Assembly: GCA_030710605.1 (NCBI GenBank)
Contig: CP092868.1
Location: 24,723,104-24,787,103 of the forward strand
Source: Cordylochernes scorpioides
Lineage: Eukaryota > Arthropoda > Arachnida > Pseudoscorpiones > Chernetidae
Length of the DNA stretch: 64,000 nt
Direction: 5' to 3'
Shown here: positions 12,359-23,741 of the stretch, one piece after another
How positions within the stretch are numbered: the stretch's first letter is position 1
Layout of the letters: each line of letters begins with the position of its first letter
The notes under the pieces: generated by a model
Told to the model about the DNA's origin: nothing
Database searches by the model: none
Seen by the model: only the letters and a program-made list of their open reading frames with translations
Made by a program: the position numbers and the translations under genes

Positions 12359-12655
12359 GTGATAGTATCCAAGAGGAACAGTCAGGATGGGGAGTTTTCC
12401 AGTACTTCTCTGCACCTTGTAAGACCTTTAAAAGTTCTCACAGAGTACAGGCAGTCGTGGTCGAGGCAGAGTGGAAAGCTTGGGAATGTCCATACAAAAA
12501 ACGAAGACACAGTTGCACTAAGAAAATTCCGTGAACAGATAAAAGTTGAGCTAGGAGCGAAAGATGGAGAGATAGAAGATTTCTTACTGGTCTACATGAT
12601 GGATGAGATGGACCTGGGGTACAACCGACGAGAGCTCGCGCTGATGCTGAACTAA
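12359..12655 (+). CDS. Hypothetical open frame of a dispersed repeat, copy 1
   Basis: A 98-codon frame whose first recognisable codons (NSQDGEFSSTS) are shared with the copy at 57374-57673. The middle (VHTKNEDTVALRKFREQIKV, ELGAKDGE) is identical in both copies, and a DEM motif lies near the C-terminus. Downstream DNA is also shared. The central region is charged and looks coding, but the C-terminal third differs mostly by amino-acid-changing substitutions, so purifying selection is not evident. I do not recognise the family. It may be the remains of a retroelement or a repeat-borne exon. Confidence 0.3.
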   Translation: MIVSKRNSQDGEFSSTSLHLVRPLKVLTEYRQSWSRQSGKLGNVHTKNEDTVALRKFREQIKVELGAKDGEIEDFLLVYMMDEMDLGYNRRELALMLN

Positions 12656-12839
12656 CTGTATTTTTAGCTAGGACGGGGCTTTATATACCTTTTTTTGAGA
12701 AAGGGGGTTTTGCATTTCACCAGATGTGAGAGGGAGCGTGGATCGTCTGGTGAAATTCTACTGGCGCCGTGGCAGTTTCTATTTTTATACCTTGTTGTGG
12801 GAATTTTAAATCTATCTCGATTTTAGACGTTATGACTTC

Positions 12840-13040
12840 TATCTCTTGCTTAACTCAACTCTTAATCTATTACAGAGTTTTATTTATTTATCCTCAGTTT
12901 GTACACAGTACATTACATATGATGATGCAATGACACATGTCAATCATGCATATAATCATTTACAGATGTGTTTCTATTATACAACATGAAAATCTTGTTA
13001 TAAGTTATATACAATATGGGGTTGTTGGTTTAAATTACCA
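12840..13040 (+). repeat. Dispersed repeat shared with 57870-58080
   Basis: Contains TTATGACTTCTATCTCTTGC, CATTACATATGATGATG and GGGGTTGTTGGTTTAAATTA in the same order as at 57870-58080. It belongs to the same repeat unit as the hypothetical frame upstream. Confidence 0.7.
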
Positions 13041-13309
13041 TATATATATATATATAATATGCTTCGAACAATCACTCTTCCGCAAACATTATATATATAT
13101 ATGCAAATTTTGCGGGGAACCAGCAGAATAGGATCGTGTTTTCTATAAAATAAATGTCACCTCTCCTTTCAAAATGACGCTAAAACGAAGCGCTATTCTC
13201 CCTTGTGGATCTCATGAGTTCGTCCTAGACTGACGAGGGCCATTAGTTCTGAACCATTGTCTCTATGTCGGACTTCTGGGTTTTCCAAAGCTAATGTTGT
13301 GGCTCTGTT

Positions 13310-13440
13310 ACCGCCCCGAGTCTGTTAGTTTACGAAGACGGTCAATAAATGGCGCTTAGTTTTATCCTTTGACAGGAGAGGTGACATTAATTTTTATAGA
13401 TCAATTTCTTCCTAGCAAAATTTTCATCTATATTTTGGTC
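13310..13440 (+). repeat. Dispersed repeat shared with 46850-46990
   Basis: GGCTCTGTTACCG, GACGGTCAATAAATGGCG, GACAGGAGAGGTGA and TTTTCATCTATAT are matched in order at 46850-46990, where a mariner element is inserted at the end. Function unknown. Confidence 0.65.
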
Positions 13441-13489
13441 ATAGATTTGGCCTAGCCACTCACAAGCTAAACACTTCTTTGGCCGTTTT

Positions 13490-15480
13490 TATTTGGTCCT
13501 TGAGATACTTGTTGGACGGTACAATTACTACAATAGGAAGGATACAGAGAAGATTAGCATGGTCCCTGTGATACTTGTTGGGCGGTACAACTACTACAAT
13601 AGGAAGGATACAGAGAAGATTAGCATGGTCCCTGTGATACTTGTTGGACGGTACAATTACTACAATAGGAAGGATACAGAGAAGATTAGCATGGTCCCTG
13701 TGATACTTGTTGGACGGTACAATTACTACAATAGGAAGGATACAGAGAAGATTAGCATGGTCCCTGTGATACTTGTTGGACGGTACAATTACTACAATAG
13801 GAAGGATACAGAGAAGATTAGCATGGTCCCTGTGATACTTGTTGGACGGTACAATTACTACAATAGGAAGGATACAGAGAAGATTAGCATGGCCCCTGTA
13901 ATACTTGTCGGGCGGTACAACTACTACAATAGGAAGGATACAGAGAAGATTAGCATGGCCCCTGTGATACTTGTTGGGCGGTACAACTACTACAATAGGA
14001 AGGATACAGAGAAGATTAGCATGGCCCCTGTGATACTTGTTGGGCGGTACAACTACTACAATAGGAAGGATACAGAGAAGATTAGCATGGTCCCTGTGAT
14101 ACTTGTTGGGCGGTACAACTACTACAATAGGAAGGATACAGAAAAGATTAGCATGGTCCCTGTGATACTAGTTGGGCGGTACAACTACTACAATAGGAAG
14201 GATACAGAGAAGATTAGCATGGTCCCTGTGATACTTGTTGGGCGGTACAACTACTACAATAGGAAGGATACAGAGAAGATTAGCATGGACCCTGTGATAC
14301 TTGTTGGGCGGTACAACTACCACAATAGGAAGGATACAGAGAAGATTAGCATGGTCCCTGTGATACTTGTTGGGCGGTACAACTACTACAATAGTAAGGA
14401 TACAGAGAAGATTAGCATGGTCCCTGTTATACTAGTTTAGCGGTACAAATACTACAATAGGAAGGATACAGAGAAGATTAGAATGGCCCCTGTGATACCA
14501 GTTCCGCGGTACAACTACTACAATAGGAAGGATACAGAGAAGATTAGCATGGCCCCTGTGATACTAGTTGGGCGGTACAACTACTACAATATGAAAGATA
14601 CAGAGAAGATTAGCATGGTCCCTGTTATACCAGTTCCGCGGTACAACTACTACAATAGGAAGGATACAGAGAAGATTAGCATGGTCCCTGTTATACCAGT
14701 TCGGCGGTACAACTACTACAATAGGAACGATACAAAGAAGATTAGCATGGTTCCTGTGATACTTGTTGGGCGGTACAACTACTACAATAGGAACGATACA
14801 GAGAATATTAGCATGGTCCCTGTGATACTTGTTGGGCGGTACAACTACTACAATAGGAACGATACAGAGAAGATTAGCATGACCCCTGTGATACTTGTTG
14901 GGCGGTACAACTACTACAATAGGAACGATACAGAGATAATTGGCATGGCCCCTATGATACTTGTTGGGCGGTACAACTACTACAATAGGAACGATACAAA
15001 GAAGATTAGCATGGTTCCTGTGATACTTGTTGGACGGTACAACTACTACAATAGGAAGGATACAGAGAAGATTAGCATGGCCCCTGTGGTACTTGTTGGG
15101 CGGTACAACTACTACAATAGGAACGATACAGAGAAGATTAGCATGGTTCCTGTGATACTTGTTGGGCGGTACAACTACTACAATAGGAAGGATACAGAGA
15201 AGATTAGCATGGCCCCTGTGATACTTGTTGGGCGGTACAACTACTACAATAGGAAGGATACAGAGAAGATTAGCATGGCCCCTGTGATACTTGTTGGGCG
15301 GTACAACTACTACAATAGGAACGATACAGAGATGATTAGCATGGACCCTGTGATACTTGTTGGGCGGTACAACTACTACAATAGGAAGGATACAGAAGAT
15401 TAGCATGGCCCCTGTGATAACAGTTCCGCGGTACAACTACAACAATAGGAAGGATACAGAGAATATTAGCATGGCCCCTT
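13490..15480. repeat. 66-bp (22-codon) tandem array, about 30 copies
   Basis: Every unit is 66 bp, so one frame is maintained. On the plus strand it encodes units of the form VPVILVGRYNYYNRKDTE with KIS/M at the joins. One frame is open 13493-14440, is closed by a TAG in a variant unit, and reopens 14483-15403. The minus strand is open 14564-15436. Unit variants include GGACGG/GGGCGG, AATTAC/AACTAC and GTG/GTT (silent in this frame) and AAGGAT/AACGAT, GTC/GCC (amino-acid changing). There is no signal peptide, splice context or good start at the left edge, so a minisatellite is more likely than a repetitive protein. The latter is not excluded. Confidence 0.85.
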
Positions 15481-15499
15481 CGCAGCAATGACACACAAA

Positions 15500-15750
15500 A
15501 CCGCGAAGCGTTCCAAGAAGGACGATTTTTGACGATTCATCCACCGACGTTCCCGGCGCATGCGCTCTAGCGTTGTTTTCGAGAGCAGACGATAAGATGA
15601 GGTGGAAAGCTACCGCTTCACGTGGTGGGGCAGCCGAACGTAAACAACATCGTCTGATACCATCGGCCCACAACCCTTCGACACAACAAACCAACCAGCT
15701 TACAATATAATATCCTAACTATGGATCACTAAACGGTCGTTATTGTGTAT
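15500..15750. other. Short GC-richer unique segment
   Basis: The only noticeably GC-richer unique stretch in this part of contig 1, with CCCGGCGCATGCGC-like sequence near 15555. No gene or promoter can be assigned. Confidence 0.3.
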
Positions 15751-15847
15751 TATATTAAGGAATTTCGTTTAATATAAATTTATCTTAAAGATAGAGGTAG
15801 CCTGACCGGCATTCATATTTATATGAAAAATAGACACTTCGCCCAGT

Positions 15848-16032
15848 AAGAGTTTTTTTTATTTTCTCAAAGTTTCGACAAAAATCTTTTGTCTTCGTCA
15901 GGAGAAGTAAATAAAAATAAAGCATTTGGCAATTTTTAACGTATTGCCAAATGCTCTATTTTTATTTAACTTCTCCTGACGAAGACAAAAGATTTTTATC
16001 GAAACGTTGAGAAAAATAAAAAACTCTTACTA
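15848..16032. mobile_element. Foldback element with hammerhead-like motif in both arms
   Basis: Arms 15848-15940 and 15944-16032 are inverted copies around a short loop. Each arm carries CTGACGA, then AGACAAAAGATTTTT with GTC or ATC, then GAAAC. GACAAAA can pair with TTTTGTC. An unpaired A lies between CTGACGA and the stem, which a standard hammerhead does not have. The second haplotype copy is at 28940-29125. Confidence 0.7.
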
Positions 16033-16089
16033 GCAGAAATGTCTATTTTTAATAGAAATAATACAAATTTGTATACACCTTTGGTATAA

Positions 16090-16400
16090 CAAATTCATGG
16101 AGGAATTAAAACCTCAAGACATCTACTGATCGATTGATTGCTCAGCATTTCAAGATTATAAAATGAAGAATGAACAAGTTGTTTGTAAATTTAACGATTT
16201 GATTTCCGATAAAAAATCATATTTAAAGTTCAATTCATTTTGTAAATACATTCTAAGCTTTCTACAAAATCTGGATCTCTAATGTTTTCATGCGTTGAAT
16301 AATGTAAATAACTTATGTAAATAAACCTTTTTCCTTGTTTGGCGCAAGTATCCCTTGCTGGATATAGCGCTTTGGAAATAAAATAATTGTAATTGTAATT
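16090..16400 (+). pseudogene. Non-LTR retrotransposon 3' end (GCGCTTTGGAAATAAA family)
   Basis: Encodes broken remnants of the C-terminal tail that is open at 53508-53714 (FQDYKMKNEQVVC, NDLISDKKSYL, YILSFLQNLDL). An in-frame stop and an indel lie before the cysteine/histidine region. The 3' UTR has GGATATAGCGCTTTGGAAAT, then AATAAAATAATTG and a short TTGTAA-type tail. A dead 5'-truncated copy. Confidence 0.7.
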
Positions 16401-16539
16401 AAAAGACAATCCGTTTTCTAGAAATACCTAACTTTTAAATATATGTAGAAGAAATATTATGTTCTAAATCTTGTCGTATTGTGTTCGAAAGAACCTATAA
16501 ACGATCACTATTACATTAGGATAAAGCATCTTTTTTATA

Positions 16540-16790
16540 TAACAACAACAACAAAAAGCCTTTATTTAGGGTCACTGACCCTATACAGGATTCACAAGAG
16601 GTATGCATAAGAACAAAGCAGTGAGACAAAGGAAATAACGATATATACACAGAAGAAAAAGAAAAAAAAAGAAAAAAAAAACAAGAAAGAGAAAGAGGGA
16701 AGCAAGAAAACAACACAAAAAGAGTAGCAGTAAGAAAGTGAGGAGTGAGTCTTTTTTATATAGCATATTCGTGTACAAGCTTTCAAACAC
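16540..16790 (-). repeat. Non-LTR-like 3' tail (AATAAAGGC-TTG type)
   Basis: On the minus strand it ends ACCCTAAATAAAGGCTTTTT followed by GTTGTTGTTG. It contains an A-rich AGAAAAAG tract (plus strand) near 16650-16700. Second copy in contig 2 at 29628-29885. Short minus-strand frames here (F/L-rich) are products of the A-tract. Confidence 0.55.
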
Positions 16791-16795
16791 AAACC

Positions 16796-17100
16796 TTTCT
16801 TCTAATGTTGATTGACGAGTGGTATAAACCGTCGATTCCTTTCAGCCACCTCCCCGGGTTCGAATCCCGCATTGGGTACTTTTTTTTTTTCAGAATAAAA
16901 TATAACTCCATTGGTCCTTGATTCTTGCAAAAGTCCAATGCGACCAGTAAGTGCAAGTAACCAAACAGAACCCCCTGAGACATTCGTAAGTGCAAAAGTC
17001 GAACTGCTTTCAATGTATGTAGATATGTGATGTACACTTACAGTAAAAAGCAGTCGCTAACTTCTACCTAACATGATTACCATGACCTGTACTACGTGTG
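16796..17100 (+). repeat. tRNA-derived SINE with pol III B box
   Basis: The head contains GACGAGTGGTATAAACC, similar to an A box, and GGTTCGAATCC (16858-16868), a perfect B box, followed by CGCATTGGGTAC and a T-run. The body has GATTCTTGCAAAAGTCCAAT, GTAAGTGCAAAAGTCGAACTG and TTACAGTAAAA blocks and ends CATGATTACCATGACCTGTA. The same blocks recur at 23990 and 40845 (minus), 29888 (plus) and in several fragments. SINEs of this type depend on a LINE for movement. Confidence 0.75.
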
Positions 17101-17747
17101 TATACACTATATAGGGATAATGTTAGGATTTTTATAAGTTGTTTTTTCATAGATTAATTTATTTATATTTTGACCAGATGACCGGACGATTTTACATGTA
17201 TATAATTGGTTTTAAATGATGTAAATTAGTTAGTTATGAAAGGAAATTAAAAGTATTAATTTTCTTAGAGGTGTTGGTGTTTACTCTGCTCGATTGTAGA
17301 CTAGGAAAGAATTAGTTCCTAACAGATAATAATAATAATAATAATCATTTTAAAAAGCCTTCTTCTAGAGGCATTTAATTTTTAAGTATCTGTAAAGGAA
17401 CAATTGTGTTCGAAATCTTTCAATGTTCAAAAGGACCAAAAAGGATCTATATTATGTATTTTAAGATAAAAAGTTTTTTTTTTTACTCAAGAAATTCCTA
17501 CAAGTTTTTGAACAAATCCTTCTTCTTCTTGAGATTTTTGTTGTTAGTGTCCATCAAGTCGATTCTTGGTAACTATATGGACAAATATTCTCTAATTTCT
17601 ATCTGTTAGTGATCATCACTTATATCTCATCTAGTGAACTACCGGTAACTTTCTTATTCCCTTCTAGCTAGCACATTGCAGGTCTTCCTCTCTTCTTCCT
17701 TCAAATTTCCCCATCATTAAGAGCTACTTGTGAGTTTACACTCATGG

Positions 17748-18035
17748 ACAAAACTTAAGGAAGTTGTACCTTTTAGCATGTATATCGGGATTCAGACAAT
17801 AACTCTGAAAGATATTACAGTGACCTTTATTGATGTCACACGAGATAACCAAGTGTGAACAAAACTTTAAGCAAGTTGTACCTTTTAGCATGTATATCGG
17901 GATTCAGACAATAACTCTGAAAGATATTACAGTGACCTTTATTGAAGACACACGAGATAACCAAGTGTGAACAAAACTTAAGGAAGTTGTACCTTTTAGG
18001 CTATATATCGGGATTCAGACAATAACTATCAAGAA
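17748..18035 (-). repeat. 111-bp array in a Tc1-type MITE, 3 units
   Basis: Begins ACTCATGGACAAAACTTAAGG and repeats TTGTACCTTTTAGCATGTAT, CAGACAATAACTCTGAAAGA, CAGTGACCTTTATTGA. There are two full units and one partial. The homologous array in contig 2 (31376-31890) has four full units and one partial, a length polymorphism. The right end fuses to a single-arm FB2 copy at about 18030. Confidence 0.85.
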
Positions 18036-18062
18036 ATTTTGGTCGTAGAGGTACAGCCACGC

Positions 18063-18235
18063 TGACGAGAGACAACTGCCCAAAAACACGTACGTGGTTG
18101 GATTTTCTTGACTTATTAAGAAATTAGGTTGGGCAAATATCATGGAACAGGTTAAATCAACGTCTAACTGATTTTAAATCCACTAGATGGCGCTTTGTCA
18201 TCTAAAGTGTTCATGTGAGCGGTCAGGATATGCTT
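18063..18235 (+). mobile_element. Single-arm FB2 copy with degraded hammerhead-like motif
   Basis: Starts CTGACGAGAGACAACTGCCC, then aligns with the right half of the FB2 foldback (TTGACTTATTAAGAAATTAG, CACTAGATGGCGCT, GGTCAGGATATGC). Stem II pairing and the GAAAC box are lost. Second copy at 31909-32085. Confidence 0.65.
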
Positions 18236-18600
18236 TTTAATATATATATATATATATATGTTATAAATAAAGATGAATGAGATTTCTGTTGATTTTTGAT
18301 TATATCTTGAGGATTATGCTATGTAGTTATTTGTTGGTTCTTTTTTAGTACTAAATGGTATTAGTGATGCAGTCGTGGCAAAAATCTTGAAAGAATAATA
18401 ATAATGGTTTTGATCAGATATTGCTTTAATTGAACTTATGGAATATATATAAAAAAAAAAACAATTTGATAAAAGTAATGCCTGGCTTAAGGCGAGTAGA
18501 ATAAGGAAAAACAAAAGATTATTTACATAATGTACAAAGGTTTTGAGCCGGCCATCGGGATACAACAACAACGAGTTTTTATAGGGGAAGCATGACCTCT
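18236..18600. other. Sequence at the locus of the copy-2 Penelope insertion
   Basis: A TA microsatellite (18240-18260), then AT-rich sequence without a gene. At the corresponding place contig 2 has a different, roughly 3.2-kb segment carrying the Penelope-like element. Homology resumes at GGGATACAACAACAACGAG (18558; 35308 in copy 2). Confidence 0.6.
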
Positions 18601-18819
18601 GGCGGTCGATTTAAAAGAGAATTTAGATCTATGAAATATAATTCTAAATAGAATAATATTTTAATATAACATATATATATATATAGAGAGAATTTTTAGT
18701 AACGCAGATTATAAATTATGTGCAGTTAAGAGCTTCTTTATATTTCCAAATTGCAAACCTAACCTTATTTTTAGAGTGATAGATGTATTTTAAACACAAG
18801 TAGAATTTTTAAGAAGGAA

Positions 18820-19005
18820 TAAAAACTAACGGCGATTACAATATTTATTGAATCGAAATAAGCTGGGAAAACTTTCGGACAATAGCAACAGGCTTTAGTA
18901 TTCCAGCCTGTTGAAGAATGTTATTGTCTTAAAGTTTACCAAATTTAAATCTCTTTAATAAAGAATCTCATCGCTGTCAGTTTTTATTCCTTATTAGAAA
19001 TGACA
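18820..19005. mobile_element. Foldback element, CTGTTGAAG family
   Basis: Arms around 18820-18900 and 18905-19005 share AAGGAATAAAAACTAACGGCGA and its inverse; the centre reads ACAGGCTTTAGTATTCCAGCCTGTTGAAG. It carries a diverged CTGTTGA...GTC...AAAGTTT motif like those at 24641 and 32196. Copy 2 is at 35560-35745. Confidence 0.6.
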
Positions 19006-19039
19006 TCTGCGATTCCTTCAATTATAACAAATATAATTC

Positions 19040-19570
19040 TAAAAGAATATTGATGGGTGATGGTGTCTTGTCCATGAAGTCCAACCTCTTCTCTACGTGG
19101 ATGGCGGGAGAAGCAGCACAAGTAAGGGACTGTTCTGTAGTACGGTGTCATGAGCCGCTAAGGTAACCGTGAACAGGGAACTCTGAAATGTGGCTAACTA
19201 ACGGGGCAATGGCACCTAACCTTTCCATGGAGTGGACAAGACACCACCACCATATACTCCTATAGAAAGGTTTGTGAAACCAGAGAAAACTTGAGAATAA
19301 AAATATAGTAAAGTAAGAAACTCTTCTTTGGAAACTTTTATATTTTTTGTTCTTTATATTTCAGAGCATTTAAGCCCCACCATGATTATCATGGCCTGTA
19401 CCACTTGTATATCTGCCCAGAAGTCCTCCTCTACGTGGCGGGCGGGAGAAGCAGCAGAAGTAAGGGACTGTCCTGTAGTACGGTGTCGTGAGCCCCGAGC
19501 AGCTACGGTAACCGTGAATAGGGAACTCTGAAATATGGCTGACTAACGGGACAATGTCACCCCCTCTTTT
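19040..19570 (+). repeat. Local duplication of a roughly 190-bp dispersed repeat, with a SINE fragment
   Basis: Two similar units (about 19040-19250 and 19420-19560) share GGGAGAAGCAGCA, AAGTAAGGGACTGT, TAGTACGGTGTC and GGGAACTCTGAAAT. Between them lies a SINE 3' fragment (CCACCATGATTATCATGGCC, 19377). The same structure is in copy 2 at 35815-36350. Not otherwise identified. Confidence 0.6.
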
Positions 19571-19645
19571 CATGAAGCAACAAAATCAGTAATTGACGGT
19601 CCATGCTACTGCGTCTGAAGGAGCCGACGCGCTGAGCCTGCAGTC

Positions 19646-19837
19646 ATGGGAACCAGTGGGAAATATGCTACGAGGACCCATCTTACAATTAAATATAAAT
19701 GGAACTCAGAAGAAGAGCTGAGTAGACTGCTGTATGAACATCACATTGATATTGTTGCACCAAGTTACAGGGTCGTCGACCTTGATTTCCTCCTTCTTGG
19801 TATTATACACGTTTCCCGAGTGGGTTTCCATACTTAA
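19646..19837 (+). other. Small open frame conserved between the two block copies
   Basis: A 63-codon frame (MGTSGKYATRTHLTIKYKWN, SEEELSRLLYEHHID, VAPSYRVVDLDFLLLG). The copy at 36414-36614 is also open and differs at several residues. It is followed by A-rich sequence with AATAAA. On the minus strand the copy-2 sequence is also open but copy 1 has a stop. The product is not recognised; it may be a repeat fragment. Confidence 0.25.
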
Positions 19838-20581
19838 AGCAAATAAATAAAAATAAATATAAATAAATTACCTTTTAAAGTTATTGTGTTTATTTATTCG
19901 TTGTCTTCCTCGTAGGTCGTGATCCGTAGTCTTCCTCTCTGTCCTCTCGCTCTAATAACCAATCAAGATATATGTACAATAACAATATTACAAAAGGAAT
20001 GAAACTATATATATATATATATTGCGTATGATATTGTTTTTTACAGCACAATACAACAATGTTGGCAAGTTTCTCTAGAGTGGAATGTCGAGGTGACGAA
20101 TCCACTCCAGGGCCAATGAAACTATAAAAAGGAATGATGATAATCTAAATAATCTGTTTTAAATAAATATTAAATATCATAGAATATTTTGAATAAATGT
20201 AGGGCGCATTGATGCAACACTATAGCATGTCTCCAGGAAACCAAGCTCAAAAGAAGATTGATTTAGATTTTCAATAGGTAGAACCTCCCGTGAGAGACCA
20301 TCTCGTGAAACTCTCCTGATCTCTCCCGGAGGTATTGTGTGGCCTCTTTTTATTATTATATATTATTAATAAAAGGTGGGGTATGTATATATAGTATGGG
20401 AGGGGTGGGGGGTTATTTTGGAATAGTATACGTTCAACACACTCTGAACCTCCTACATCACAACCGAGACGACAGTTCTTTCAACCGCTGTAGATCGAGA
20501 TGGATTAAGGAATGACGTAAAATTGACTCAAGAAACTTATAGTTGAAAACTGCATTTTTTTACACCGATATTTTTCAGCTA

Positions 20582-22364
20582 CGCCCATTTACAAAACTTA
20601 AGGAAGTGTAAAGTCTTTAATGTCGCCAGTGTTCTGTTTTATTTATTACTATAAACGCCCGGGTTTTACCCGAGTGCGTATATATTTTAAAAACGTTTTA
20701 ATTCAAATACTATTCGTTACAATTATAAATTGGCGCCATGGATGTCACTCTTGTGAAACGTCCCGTTCCAAACTGTGTGTTTTTAAAATGTTTTAATTAA
20801 AATACTATTCGTTACAATTATAAATTTGAACGATAGGCTCATTATTTCTTTATACCGTTATTATACCGTTATATTATATTATATATATTACACGTTATTT
20901 GTTTTCTTGGCCGACTGTTTTACATATGGTGTTATCTTAAAATTGCTTGTTTTGAATATTTTTTAGATTGAGATTATTAGCTAGTATGTAAAAAATTAAC
21001 TCTGTTGAAATTTAATTTTGTATTTATATATAAATAAAATTAACTCTGTTGAAATTTAATTTTGTATTTATATATAAATAAAATTAACTCTGTTGATTTT
21101 TTTTGTATTTAATCGATAACAGCGAAGTTACGCATGTTAATGTTAGGGAAAAATATTTTGATGTTAAGCAAAACCTGCTCCATCTCGTTTTACATAAATG
21201 TTGAAAATTTGGTTGAAATTGATGCATTGTAACGAAAGTTTTTAGTGATGTCCACTTATGAAATTTGCATTTTATTAATATAGACTAGCGGACGTACCCG
21301 GCTTCGCCCGGGTTTTACCCGAGTAAAAGTTTGTCTAACGAATCTCTCGATAAAGTGAACATTTTTTTCCCGGTCCCTTGAAAAATACTCGATAAGTTGA
21401 ATAAAATCAATATTAATTGGTTCCCTCGGTAATTGGAAGTTAAAGGAATAGTATCTTGCCTTGGAATTGTATCATTATTCTTGTATGGATGTACCCGGCT
21501 TCGCCCGGGTTTTACCCGAGTAAAGGTTTGTTTAACGAATCTCTCGATAAAGTGAACATTTTTTCCCGGTCCCTTGAAAAATACTCGATAAGTTGAATAA
21601 AATCAATATTAATTGGTTCCCTCGGTAATTGGAAGTTAAAGGAATAGTATCTTGCCTTTGAATTGTATCATTATTCTTGTCTCAAATAAATTGCCGTGTC
21701 ATCCTGAATTTTGTCTTTCCTAATTTTCTACATTACAAAATCATCGTATCATCATGATAATATTTAGAGCAGATTGTTGAAATATAACAGATAAATTAGA
21801 ATATTTATCTTGATTATTTCTAGGCGAAAAGTTATTTCAAAAATTTTATTTGCTAGAAACCTTCCCAGTACTATACTAAATAACTTCCCAAAGTTTCATG
21901 GCGATCCAATGAGTGGTTTGGTCAGGCATAAAGGACAAACAAACAAACAGACACACATACATTCATTTTTATATATATAGATTTTTTTTTTTTTTAGGAG
22001 ACTGCGGCTATTTTGTTCACACTTGGTTATCTCGTGTATCTTCAATAAAAGATATTGTGTACCAAATATATTTCAGAGTTATTGTCTGAATCCCGATATA
22101 CATGGTAAAAGGTACAACTTCCTTAAGTTTTGTTCACACTTGGTTATATCGTGTGTCTTCAATAAAGGTCACTGTAATATCTTTCAGAGTTATTGTCAGA
22201 ATCCCGATATACATGCTAAAAGGTACAATTTCCTTAAATTTTGTTCATACTTGGTTATCTCATGTGTCTTCAATAAAGGTCACTGTAATATATTTCAGAG
22301 TTATTGTCTGAATCCAGATATACATGCTAAAAGGTATAACTTTCTTAAATTTTGTCAATGAGTG
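20582..22364 (+). mobile_element. Tc1-type MITE with internal 111-bp array, split by a later insertion
   Basis: The left end (TTTACAAAACTTAAGGAAGT) and right end (TTGTCAATGAGTG) are inverted copies with TA outside both. The interior has the AGGAGACTGCGGCTATTTTG segment and three 111-bp units (22015-22364). A 1.3-kb segment (20652-21981) interrupts the T-rich part. Copy 2 (37233-38230) lacks it but has eight units. Confidence 0.75.
20652..21981 (+). mobile_element. Nested insertion with GCCCGGGTTTTACCCGAGT motifs
   Basis: Present in copy 1 only. It has three GCCCGGGTTTTACCCGAGT motifs (20656, 21307, 21496). The latter two belong to a tandem duplication of about 195 bp. A three-fold repeat of about 57 bp lies at 20985-21095 (TTAACTCTGTTGAAATTTAA). 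The tail AACAAACAAACAGACACACA, then TTTATATATATAGAT, resembles 3' ends of RTE-type non-LTR elements and their SINEs. No protein is preserved. Confidence 0.5.
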
Positions 22365-22884
22365 TATATATTATAATATACAATAATAATAAAATTCAAT
22401 ATGAAAAAAGGACGGCAATTTACAGGCTACTCTTCGAAATGTTGTAAATAAAGTGTTTAAAAAAAATGTTAATATAAATAATTTATAACTAAAAAAATAC
22501 AATATTTTAAATAGTTCATTTTTTCATAGATAGATGACGGTGAGTATTGTTTTTCATTGAAAAAAGGCGAATACTGGAAAAACAAGATAAAATGGCGACA
22601 AGAAGAACTTATCCCTCTTGTACTCGTGTCATGATAAGATTAAACAAGACATGATACGAAAGCACGCTAACTGGATTTTCAGTTTTAATATAAATATGTT
22701 TTGATAAGATTGACAAAGACTTCATACTAAAATACACTAATTCCTTTTTTTAAAGACTGTATTTTCAGTTTCAAAAATATATATACTTCTGTTATGATAA
22801 GATTAAACAAGACTTGAGTTACTGAAAAGTACGCTAACACTCTTAAAACGATATTAAAAAGAGCGGTTTTTCAGTTTCAAATAA

Positions 22885-23100
22885 ACACTCATTAACAAAA
22901 GGAATTATGAAAAAGGCATCTTCTTATCGTGCAATTGAAATTTTCTGATGGCTTGCGCCATCTATCGGAATAAAATATCAACTATTCTCGTTTATTTTTT
23001 AATTATTCCAGAATTGGCCAAATACCTATTCTTGATTAATCAAGAAAATCTAACCACACGAACGCGTTTCGGGCTGTTGGCCCTCATCAAGGGGGGGGAG
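22885..23100 (-). mobile_element. Single-arm FB2 copy with paired hammerhead-like core
   Basis: On the minus strand: TTGATGA (23084-23090), GGGC, CAACA, GCCC, GAAAC (23066-23070), CGCGTTCGTG. The flank TCTTGATTAATCAAGAATGG and the GATGGCGCAAGCCATC palindrome follow. Compared with 11023 the stem is GGGC/GCCC instead of GCGC/GCGC, and the first box has T for C at its first base. Copy 2 (38815-38960) has lost more of the core. Confidence 0.6.
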
Positions 23101-23292
23101 TTGTACCTTTTTGTATGTATACCAGGATTCAGACAATAACTCTGAAAGATATTTGATACATAGTGATATTTTAATACAAAGCAATAAAGCGTAATCTATA
23201 TATAGCAAATGAAAATATTAAGCCGCGAATGTTTCTTTCATATATAAATCGAATTTCTAATGTCCTTACTGCGATGAAAAAATATTGGGAGG

Positions 23293-23333
23293 GCTTGACT
23301 CATCAGTGGTGAACCCTCCCAGCAGTTTCGCCA
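23293..23333 (-). ncRNA. Conserved GAAAC-CTGATGA hairpin motif, copy 2
   Basis: On the minus strand: TTGGCGAAACTGCTGGGAG, GGTTCACCA, CTGATGAGTCAA. The closing pair is T-A here and C-G in most other copies, a compensatory change; the next differences leave G-T wobbles. Confidence 0.5.
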
Positions 23334-23741
23334 ATTTAATCTATCAGAACGCTTCTTTAGAGCTCTAATACTGTATTGGATCATTCTGCTTATATATGTT
23401 ACACTGAAGGGTGGAATCTCAGAAATTGTATTCAAGAAAACTATGGGCAAAAGCTCTTAGGACAGTAGAATTACATATAAATATTTGCATCGAGAAAAGC
23501 TCTTCCTCAAACAATAAGGACAAAGCCAGTTAGGCATAAATTAATATAAAGCAATAATACGCCATCTCTATTATAACAAATGAAAACATTTAGACGCGAA
23601 TGTTTCTTTTACCATATATCGAATTTCTCGCTTTTTTTGCTCGATGCAAATATTATATATAATTCTACTGCCCTAAAAGCTTATGTACATAGTTTGCTTG
23701 AATACCATTTCTGAGATTCCATCCTTCAGTGTTAGCATATA

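Noticed and set aside
13490..15480. CRISPR-like array
   Set aside because: Units are contiguous without unique spacers, and the context is eukaryotic. The same holds for the other arrays.
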